DNA from: Mesostigma viride | Taxonomy: Eukaryota; Streptophyta; Mesostigmatophyceae; Mesostigmatales; Mesostigmataceae | Direction: 5' to 3' | Length of the DNA: 64,000 bases | Assembly (NCBI GenBank): GCA_009746045.1 | Contig: RPFO01002048.1 | Location: 309,001-373,000, forward strand | Part shown: piece after piece, positions 28,805 to 36,260 of the stretch | Position numbering within the stretch: position 1 is the first letter of the stretch | Layout: every line of letters starts with the position of its first letter | Translations under genes and position numbers: made by a program | Notes under the pieces: model-generated | Seen by the model: the letters and a program-made list of their open reading frames with translations, nothing else | Database searches by the model: none | What the model was told of the DNA's origin: nothing

Positions 28805-31633
28805 GTGTTGGAACTGTTTGCGGGGATTGGAGGGGGCATTGCAGGCTTTTTGGCCGCAGGCGGCGTGTGCCGTAAACTCATCGCGGTAGAGCCATCGCAC
28901 AAGGCGCGTCAGGTGTACTTCAGTCACTGTGGCGTGTTGTCGCGAGAGTATCCCGCGCAGTTTCCGCCATCAGCATGGCGTGACCCGTTTGGGGAATGTC
29001 CTCAAGATATCCGAGCCATCGGTGAGGTGCAGGTGCAGCAGTTGTTGCGCAGGCATCATGCCATCGACTTGGTAATTGCGGGTTGGGAGTGCCAGGGCCT
29101 GAGCCAGGCAGGGCAAGGGCGGGGGCTAGCCGATCCGCGTAGCGCGCTGTTCTGGGAACTGTTGCGTGTGGTGGGACTGTTGCAGTCGCGTCAGCCCCAT
29201 CCGCCTGCGTATCTGTTTGAGAACGTTGTGGCGGGTGACAGCCCACATCAGGCGGTGCGGGAGGACTGGGCTACAATCGTGGCACTCCTGGGGGAGCCCA
29301 TCGTGTGTGACAACGCAGGGCTGGGTGGGCTCACGCATCGTTTGCGTGCCTATTGGACCAACGTGGCGTGTGCGACCGGTGTGCAGGCGGTCTTGGGGGC
29401 CGTAGCAAGGCAGCATCCGAGTGTGTCTGCGGAGGTAGCATTGCCTTCCCACCTAGTCACGCAGAAGGTGGATAGCGAGGATCGCCCACCGTATGCACGC
29501 GTCAACCGGGTCGGGAGCCCCATGTGTGCACTGCCGACCCTGGTCAGTTACCAAGGGTCGACAGCATACCGTGATCGGGGTAAGGGTCTCGTTTGGGACA
29601 CTACCACCGGTCTGTTGGTGCAGCCACCCGCAGAATTTCGTGAGGCCAGCATGGGTTTTCATGTCGGGGCCTCGGCGCTGCCGGGCGTGCTCGAGAGTGA
29701 GCGCTGGTCTTTGATAGGCCAGGCTATGTCGGTGTTGCAGGTCGGGTATGTGCTGCTTGCATCGGTTGCCGTGCGCCAGTCTGGGGGGGCGTCCCCAGCC
29801 AATCCGCCTCAGCAGGTTGAGGCGCGCGCAGCCAAACTGAAGCGCCCTGCAGCGACGGGGACTTCATCAGCATGGGGGTGGCGTCTGCGACAGGTGTGGA
29901 CTATCATTCTCATGACCGCCCTGCTGACCAGCACCGTGCTGGCCGGCGAGCCCACGCTGCATCGGGTAATACACCGTGCGGCACGCGAGGCTCCGGCGGT
30001 GGGTGTCACACCAGGTGTGGCAGCCTTTTCCTTGTTCCACGACGATGCGGCTAGGGCGCCGCATCTTGAGGCACATGCGGTAGCTGTGGGTGATCCCGCG
30101 GATACGCACCCCTGGGCTATTGGCGAACACCTTTCTGATGCGCAGCGCTCAGCCATGCTAAAGTGGCTAGGCACTGCAAGGGGGGCCTTCGCTTTCACAA
30201 GTGATGAACTGGGGTGTTTCAATGGTGGGACCATGCGTGTTCCATTGGACACTGACACTCCTTTGTTCCGACGCCAGCATCGCCTGAGTCAGGCCGAGTT
30301 GGATTTTGTAGCCGAGCAATGCAAGGAGTTAGAGGATGCCGGTATCATCAGGCAATCTTCCTCCAGCTATGCTGCTGCCGTTGTCGTTGCGCCCAAGAAG
30401 GACGCTATCACCGGGGCATGGACGGGTATGCGCATGGCCACCGATCTGCGGTTGCTGAATGCACACACACCCGTGGACCGTTACCCCATGCCACGTGTGG
30501 ATGATGTCCTGGATAAGATATCTCCTCATGTGAAGTTTGTGTCCTCGCTGGACCTGCGTAGCGGCTTTCATCAGATCGCAGTTGCGCCGGAGGATCAGCG
30601 GAAGCTTGCATTCTGGGGGGGCGGCAATTTGTATGAGTGGGTGCGCATGCCCTTTGGGCACCGCAACGCTAGTGCTGTTTTCCAACGAGCTATGGACAAA
30701 GTGCTTGCAGGTCTTCCTTTCGCCGCTTGTTACATTGATGATGTAATCGTCTTTAGCGCGACATTTGAGGAGCACCTGGCGCACTTGGAGCAGGTTCGCT
30801 TGGCTCTCGAGGAGCATAATATGCGGCTGCACCCTGAGAAGTGCAAGTTCGCCCAGCGGACCCTCTCATTCCTTGGTCATCAGATTGTGCCGGGTGGCCG
30901 GACGCCTGATGCCGCCAAGGTCGAATCCATTGCGCAGGCCGCCGTACCCACGGATGTCTCAGGGGTGCGGGCGTATTTGGGTTTGGCTGGCTATTACCGA
31001 GGTTACATTGAGAACTTCAGCAGCAAGGTGAAGCCCTTGACCGAGTTACTCAAGAAGGGGTGCGTGTGGGCGTGGGGTCCCGCACAGCAACGCGCCATCG
31101 AGACAATCAAGCAGGAGCTCACGTCGGCACCGATTCTGCGCGCCCCTGACTATGCTTTGCCATTTGTGTTATATACCGACTGGTCCAAGGTAGGACTGGG
31201 TGCGGTCTTGGCGCAAAAGGATGGTGATGGGCGCGAGCACGTTATTGCTTATGCTAGTCGCAGCAACAACCCAGCGGAGAGCCGGTATTCTTCCTATGAG
31301 GGGGAGGCACTGGCTGTGGTGTGGGCCATCAAGCACTTTCGCCCGTATTTATTTGGGCGCGTGTTTACTCTGGTGACAGACCACCAGCCGCTTCAGTGGC
31401 TGATGACCAACACCAACCTGACGGGTAAGCTCGCCCGATGGGCCATGATTATCCAGGAGTACCACATGACCATTGTGCATCGGGCCGGCAAGGACCATGT
31501 CAACGCCGATGTGCTATCCCGATACGCCATGCCTACCACTGTTGACCACATGCACTGGAGCCCGGGCCATGGGTGCCAAGGGCTCGTCTGGTTCTGTGGT
31601 CTTTGTGAACACTGGGTATGCGGCCGACGATGA
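28805..31633 (+). CDS. gypsy-2 DNA (cytosine-5) methyltransferase-reverse transcriptase-RNase H polyprotein
   Basis: 942 codons open, from a TTG just inside motif I; there is no ATG start because the frame was originally continuous with the protease. Methyltransferase: motif I LELFAGIGGG (2-11), catalytic motif GWECQGLSQAG (93-103, Cys96), FENV (138-141), HRLRAYWTN (178-186), motif X WSLIGQAMSVLQVGYVL (301-317). A hydrophobic stretch, VWTIILMTALLTSTVLAG, is at 364-381. RT: MRMATDLRLLNAHT (542-555), SSLDLRSGFHQ (580-590), YIDD (643-646). RNase H acidic residues are Asp792, Glu834 and Asp859. The enzyme would methylate cytosine at carbon 5 using SAM; target and activity are unknown. The ECQ triplet replaces the usual PCQ. 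The last ~30 residues are out of frame. It is striking that this whole block stayed open while gag decayed. Confidence 0.9.
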   Translation: MLELFAGIGGGIAGFLAAGGVCRKLIAVEPSHKARQVYFSHCGVLSREYPAQFPPSAWRDPFGECPQDIRAIGEVQVQQLLRRHHAIDLVIAGWECQGLSQAGQGRGLADPRSALFWELLRVVGLLQSRQPHPPAYLFENVVAGDSPHQAVREDWATIVALLGEPIVCDNAGLGGLTHRLRAYWTNVACATGVQAVLGAVARQHPSVSAEVALPSHLVTQKVDSEDRPPYARVNRVGSPMCALPTLVSYQGSTAYRDRGKGLVWDTTTGLLVQPPAEFREASMGFHVGASALPGVLESERWSLIGQAMSVLQVGYVLLASVAVRQSGGASPANPPQQVEARAAKLKRPAATGTSSAWGWRLRQVWTIILMTALLTSTVLAGEPTLHRVIHRAAREAPAVGVTPGVAAFSLFHDDAARAPHLEAHAVAVGDPADTHPWAIGEHLSDAQRSAMLKWLGTARGAFAFTSDELGCFNGGTMRVPLDTDTPLFRRQHRLSQAELDFVAEQCKELEDAGIIRQSSSSYAAAVVVAPKKDAITGAWTGMRMATDLRLLNAHTPVDRYPMPRVDDVLDKISPHVKFVSSLDLRSGFHQIAVAPEDQRKLAFWGGGNLYEWVRMPFGHRNASAVFQRAMDKVLAGLPFAACYIDDVIVFSATFEEHLAHLEQVRLALEEHNMRLHPEKCKFAQRTLSFLGHQIVPGGRTPDAAKVESIAQAAVPTDVSGVRAYLGLAGYYRGYIENFSSKVKPLTELLKKGCVWAWGPAQQRAIETIKQELTSAPILRAPDYALPFVLYTDWSKVGLGAVLAQKDGDGREHVIAYASRSNNPAESRYSSYEGEALAVVWAIKHFRPYLFGRVFTLVTDHQPLQWLMTNTNLTGKLARWAMIIQEYHMTIVHRAGKDHVNADVLSRYAMPTTVDHMHWSPGHGCQGLVWFCGLCEHWVCGRR

Positions 31634-32007
31634 GGAGGAGGCGTGGTGGCGCAGTGTCGAGTACTCTGTGGTGGACTTTGGCACCAGCGACGACCCGGTG
31701 CGGCCGTCGCCATTCACGCCATCCAAAGCTGTGTGCGCTATGGAAGAGGGTTGGTATCTGTCCTTTGACATTGATCCTTCTCTGCAGCAGCTGATCCGAC
31801 GCTGTGCAGGCTCTCTTAGCGCGTAGCTCTCTTGCTGATTGCTACACCGCTGATATCTGGCTAGATGGTCGAGTGTTGGAGCAAGTGCAGGGTGCTGTCT
31901 TGACTCCTACTCCAGTCGATTGGACTCCTGCTCAGAAGGCAACGGAGTTGAACAGGGTGCAGCACAGGGCTGCAACCTATGGTTGGGAAGATGGGGTTTT
32001 GTACAAG
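31545..32007 (+). pseudogene. gypsy-2 RNase H-integrase linker
   Basis: Two overlapping frames continue the polyprotein: GARAMGAKGSSGSVVFVN ... SFDIDPSL, then after a shift near 31800 DIWLDGRVLEQVQGAVLTP ... GWEDGVLYK. Both align with the gypsy-1 linker (ARALGAESSPGSVVFVN; VWLDGRVLEQVQGIALTP). The frame is cut at TACAAG by the TIR element at 32008. Confidence 0.8.
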
Positions 32008-32110
32008 AGTCGGTGGCCGCGAGTTTGCTCAGTTGGCCAAGGCATTCAAGTGAGCAAACTTTCGGCGCGCAACGCGCGGCTTGTTCAGGAACTACGGCAA
32101 ATCGAAAAAT

Positions 32111-32251
32111 GCCTAGGCACTTTTGGATTCGCCTAGGCAGGACTAGATCTCAAATCTAAAAATGCCTAGGCATTTTTTCCGTGAACTAGATCTGAACAGC
32201 AACGAATTGGTCGCAATAAAAATGCCTAGGCATTTTTAGATTTGCCTAGGC
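32111..32251. promoter_or_regulatory. five GCCTAGGC palindromes upstream of the transposon gene
   Basis: The 8-base palindrome stands at 32111, 32131, 32164, 32224 and 32244. Two pairs are exactly 20 bases apart, about two helical turns. Three sites are embedded in AAAATGCCTAGGCA(T/C)TTT. The gene's ATG is 185 bases downstream of the last site. A cluster of identical palindromes at helical spacing suggests binding by a dimeric protein, either a promoter factor or the element's own protein (inference). Confidence 0.5.
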
Positions 32252-32435
32252 ACTTTTGGATTCTCCGTCCTTTCTGAACAGCCGCGCATCAGTCGCAACT
32301 ACCGTTGTAGCGAGGCATTTTATGCGTGCTCGGCATTTTGGGTTTAACGGACTGCACTGCACTTTGAATTCAAACAGGTGAAAGCAACTGTTGAACACGT
32401 TTTAAGGTGAGATCGGTGGGTGAGAACAAGCGGAA

Positions 32436-34548
32436 ATGGCTGACACAATGGGCACCGAAACCATGCAATTATGCGGGGGTGGTTGCGAAAACATGGTTGG
32501 CCCAGTCCACAAGTGCACGTGCGGCAAGTGGATGCATGTTTTTTGTGGTGTCGGCGTGGGAGAAGAGGGTTTTGGACAGACAATTCTGTGCAAGGAATGC
32601 TGCGGCGATACGAAGGTCGCCAGGAAAGTCGCTCCGAATGACCTGGGCAATCAGCCTGATAGCGCGAAAGGAATCGACAAGAGGGCTGCTGATGACAAAG
32701 AAGCCCACTCTGATGGGGAAGAAGATGCTGAGGAGGCTGAGGATAGGGCCCTTCTAGCTGGGGACATGGCCATATTGGAAGGAACTGACCTTAACGAACT
32801 GGACCGTGCCGTTTTAAGTGGGAAAATGAAGCCCATGACAACTAAGGAGCAAGCCGGGACGGCGACCAATGTATTCAAGGGCACCAGAAAGCAGGTACAG
32901 GGCGAAGTATTTTTGAAATCAGGACAGGCTGCCTGCTGCGGACTTTCGTTTTGCGGTATATAGCGGTCATGCATTCGCGGGAACTCGCAGGTTTCTTTAG
33001 CGCAGCATCCTTCAGTTAGTGATTCCTTTTTGCACTTCAATCTCTGCGGTGCTGCCACCACGCGGGTTGCACAGGGATGTGCTGGAGATGAGGGAGGCGA
33101 CGGCGATGTCTATGCCAAGTGCGATGGTGATAGCGACGGTGATAGCGATGGGGATAGCGACGGCGATGGTGATGCCGATGGCGTCGCAAATCAGCAGCAA
33201 GATGGGAAGGCATCCGATACGTCCCATGAAACGAGAAATCAGGTAAAGAACGGCATAGTATGAAATCACGACATCGTGGCGACTTTAGTTAGTGGCTGTT
33301 TTGCAAATTTGTAAATTGCGGGGGGCAGCTTTCGACATGTTTCTTTGTTGCTGCATGTTTATATGTGCATGACGTATGTGCATTCATGCATTATGTGCAA
33401 TCATTCATTGGTGCTGCCGGAACGCGTTACTTGTTACAGGGATGTGCCGGATCTGAACAAGGCGACAGAGATGCCGACACCAAGGTCGATGGTGTCGGCG
33501 ATCACGTTGATGGTCAAACCGATGCCGATGCCAGTGACCATGGCCATGCCCACGGCGATGCCAAGGGCAATGAACATGGCCATCAACATGCCCATGGCAG
33601 TGGCCAGGGAGTGGCTGCGGGTGATGCACTGCTGCGTTCAGCTGACATCAACCAGGATTGTTCTGGGACAGCACCTACCATCGAGCGCGGCTCCATCTTT
33701 GCAAGTGCACGACCCCAAGCGACATACGTAGTCGTTTCAGTGGTTGAAGGTGCAGGCTTCTTCATGGCCAAAACCACAGTCTCCAACCTGAAGGGCCTTA
33801 AGCAACGCTCGAGTCAGCGCCCCATCATTGATGTAATGACCCCTGTGGTGTTTGTCAAGCTGCCCCTTGATGGCAAAGGCATGCCTTTCACCCAAGCTCT
33901 TGACGGAAACGGCAAGCCCTACGCGATGCCACCTGGGCCAGCTAGGGATGCCACCTTGGCAAATGGTGAAGGTCTCTTGGCCACGCTTGATGTGCAGCAG
34001 TTCTCCAAGTATCCGGCTGCGTTCTGCCGTGTGGGCAATGATTCAGCCCCTTTTCCTTTCGATGAGGCACCGGGATGGCAGTCTTCTCGCCCTGCAAAGG
34101 TGCCCAAGCTGGCATCACCTGTGCCAGCATCTCCAGCTGCCAGGCGTGCATCACTCACGCCAGGAAAGCCGGCTGCCCACAGGCGTGCATCCCTCGTGCC
34201 AGAATCGCCTGCCAAGCGTGCTTCACTCACACCGGAACTGCCAACTGCCAAGCATGCCCGCAAGGATAGAAAAGCATTCGTGGATCTTACGAACACAGAG
34301 ACGCAATCCAAGCCTACAAAAAAGCCTAAATCAGAAGACTCACTTGGTGGCATGGGCGACGACATCATGGGCAAGGGCAAGGGTAGCGAGGGCAAGGGCA
34401 TGGGCTGCACTGGCACGCAGGATGCCAACATGGGCATGTTTGGCATGCAGGGCATGAATAGCATGGGCACAGATGGCACGAGTATGGTTGGCATGGGTAT
34501 GAATGGCACGGGAATGGGTGGCATGGGCGGCATGGGCAGCATGGGTGG

Positions 34549-34582
<34 letters not shown>

Positions 34583-34590
34583 ATGGGCAG

Positions 34591-34651
<61 letters not shown>

Positions 34652-34652
34652 T

Positions 34653-34705
<53 letters not shown>

Positions 34706-34706
34706 T

Positions 34707-34763
<57 letters not shown>

Positions 34764-34912
34764 CAGGCATGCCAGGCATGGGGGGAATGGGGGGCATGGG
34801 GGGCATGGGGGGCATGGGGGGCATGGGGGGTATGGGGGGAATGGCAGGCATGGGGCCGGGCATGGGGGGAATATTAATGGGCATGGCAAACTGCAAATTA
34901 AAGGAACATTAA
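32436..34912 (+). CDS. transposon-borne zinc-finger protein, three exons, Met-Gly repeat tail
   Basis: Exon 1 32436-32892, exon 2 33075-33242 and exon 3 33441-34912, joined by two GT-AG introns, both phase 0 (CAG|GTACAG...CACAG|GGATGT; CAG|GTAAAG...TACAG|GGATGT). Exon 1 encodes a Cys/His cluster, CGGGCENMVG ... CTCGKWMHVFC ... CKECC (residues 13-57), reminiscent of a degenerate PHD or zinc ribbon, then an acidic stretch. Exon 2 is an Asp/Gly repeat (GDSDGDSDGD). Exon 3 has His/Asp-rich repeats, a folded-looking middle (YVVVSVVEGAGFFMAKTTV ... MTPVVFVKLPLDGKG), a basic Ser/Pro linker with RRASLTP-type repeats and a (Met-Gly)n tail. Exons 2 and 3 both begin GCAG(D/S)E and look like duplicates. 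Function unknown; it lies inside a TIR element and is probably the element's own protein. Confidence 0.65.
34480..34875 (+). repeat. coding (GGCATG)n hexanucleotide repeat
   Basis: About 50 units of GGCATG, with GGC-to-GGG and ATG-to-TTG variants, encode the Met-Gly tail of the preceding protein. The antisense strand is also open (Pro-Met repeat) only because of the unit. Confidence 0.95.
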
Positions 34913-35116
34913 GAATGGCACTACAAAAGTGCTTACAATATGTATCATGACTCAGCTGCAAATGGTGTGAGCTTGCATGAATTATTACTTGTTTCACTGA
35001 AATTATTCCAAGGAGTTGTTACAACTGGCATGGCATTTGTTTAGAATCAACGGCTGCCTCCCAAGCTCAGGCAGCCAGGAATTCAGGCTTTTGTACTAGA
35101 CCAGCGGGAATAAGGG

Positions 35117-35142
35117 GGGGGGGGGGGGGGGGGGGGGGGGTT
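35117..35142 (+). repeat. poly(G) tract, about 26 bases
   Basis: An uninterrupted run of G near the right end of the 3.3 kb TIR element. Its exact length in the assembly may be unreliable. Confidence 0.85.
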
Positions 35143-35281
35143 GACGGAATAATTGAATGGGCTAGGCCAAAAGGCTAATTGTATGCAGTTATTTCGTTGA
35201 TTTTACGTTACTTTGTGAGTTTGGCACCCAAGTGAGCAAACTCTTGGCCAACTGAGCAAACTTGCGGCCACCAGCTCCAAG

Positions 35282-35514
35282 CTGTTGGGCAAGCGCAGGG
35301 TGGTCGTCCCATGCACCGCCTGACAAGCGCGTTGCTATACAGTAGTGCAGGCGTACCACGAGCGGTATGGTCACTTGGGTGGCAATCGCACGCTCAGCCT
35401 CGTACGGACCAGCTATTGGTGGAATAACATGCGACACACGGTGGCCCAGGTAGTGGCCAGCTGTGTCCCGTGTGCTCGAACCGTGCGCCGGAGATTGTGG
35501 CACGCAGACGCGAC
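35282..35514 (+). pseudogene. gypsy-2 integrase zinc-binding region fused to the element's 3' tip
   Basis: Reads LLGKRRVVVP, then after a shift QAYHERYGHLGGNRTLSLVRTSYWWNNM ... CVPCAR (HHCC module). At about 35479 the coding sequence stops aligning, and the next 36 bases match the last bases of gypsy-1 block B (GCCGGAGATTGTGG...GCAGACGCGAC). The integrase core, any PHD finger and the 3' long repeat are therefore deleted. Confidence 0.75.
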
Positions 35515-36260
35515 GTACATATCGGAATGCCATACTTGGTCACACGCGGAGCCTCCACAGGCTTGGGGGTGGTCTCCTTCATCACTACTTGCCATCTATC
35601 CTTGCGCACCATCTGCCTCCATATTACAGACAAACCAGGAGGCTGCCCGGGGGTGAGCCCGTCACGTCTAGTGTAGCACATGTCCATGCCGAGTCTATCA
35701 CGAAAAGTCCACGGGTGGCGGCCCTGCCGCGCGCGGCCGGGGGCACGCCAGGTTAGGACATATCGCCCAGGCTGGGCGGGCTTGGTGCCAGCTAGTCTAT
35801 CTGAGGTATCTACCTGATCTGTGCGGGCCAGGTGCCCGGCTAGGCCCAGGAGTCTGTGCCTAATAATGTGGGAAACATAGGGCAAATCAGCGTACAAATC
35901 CTCATTACTAATGTGCAAACCAAAGGGGATGTTGAGGGCCTTGCGCAGCATCTTGGTGACGGCGCCGTCGAGTCGTTGCTCCAGCTCCTGCGTCAGTGCC
36001 CACGTCTCGGCGCCGTAGGTCAGGATCGTCAGAATGACGACCTTGAAGAGGTCACGCTTGACGATCCGGGGTAGGGCGGGGTTGCTCCACCAGCGGCGGT
36101 GGTCATGGAGGTGCGCCCACGCCATGCCGATCCGTGTCGTCATGTCGTCCTCGCAGTCGGGAAGCCAACTGCCGAGCAGCTTGAAGCGGCCTGAAGGAGG
36201 GTAGTTGACCTCGGCATCGTCTAAGAGGCGGAGTGTGGGCACAAAAGTCTGCACAAATCT
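35515..36260 (-). pseudogene. 3' part of a LINE reverse transcriptase ORF
   Basis: On the - strand it reads FVPTLRLLDDAEVN, FKLLGSWLPD, then WSNPALPRIVKRDLFKVVILTILTYGAETWAL, LDGAVTKMLRKAL and RHRLLGLAGHLARTD ... RHPWTFRDRLGMDM. These are blocks typical of the post-RT region of non-LTR retrotransposons (the YG(A/S)E(T/S)W motif). The upstream RT core is absent, and gypsy-2 abuts it at 35514. Upstream of about 36260 the similarity ends. Confidence 0.7.

Larger units (their letters stand above)
32008..35277. mobile_element. 3.3 kb TIR transposon carrying a three-exon gene, inserted in gypsy-2 integrase
   Basis: Inverted ends of about 30 bp share GGTGGCCGC(G/A)AGTTTGCTC followed by AGTTGGCCAAG. 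A possible 4-bp duplication, CAAG, flanks them (32004-32007 and 35278-35281). The GTGAGCAAACT motif is repeated just inside each end. The flanks rejoin as gypsy-2 codons (VLYK + LLGKRRVVVP, compare gypsy-1 VLHKMIGKRKVVVP). It holds the palindrome cluster at 32111-32251, the gene at 32436-34912 and a poly(G) tract. The superfamily is not recognised. Confidence 0.72.
416..35514 (+). mobile_element. gypsy-2: decayed Ty3/gypsy retrotransposon with a DNA methyltransferase, split by later insertions
   Basis: The pieces in order on the + strand are a truncated 5' long repeat (416-1032), a gag/protease pseudogene (1310-4227), the protease end (28221-28800), a methyltransferase-RT-RNase H frame (28805-31633), a linker and integrase start (31545-32007), integrase zinc-binding region (35282-35478) and a 36-base 3' terminal remnant (35479-35514). 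The parts read collinearly with gypsy-1 once the insertions 4232-28216 and 32008-35277 are removed. Gag carries several frameshifts, the protease active site is changed, the 5' half of the left repeat is missing and the 3' half of the integrase is deleted. It is an old, immobile copy. Confidence 0.85.

Noticed and set aside
33919-34896. Pro-Met-rich frame of 325 codons antisense to the Met-Gly repeat
   Set aside because: It is open only because the complement of GGCATG units lacks stops. The sense strand has proper exons and splice sites.
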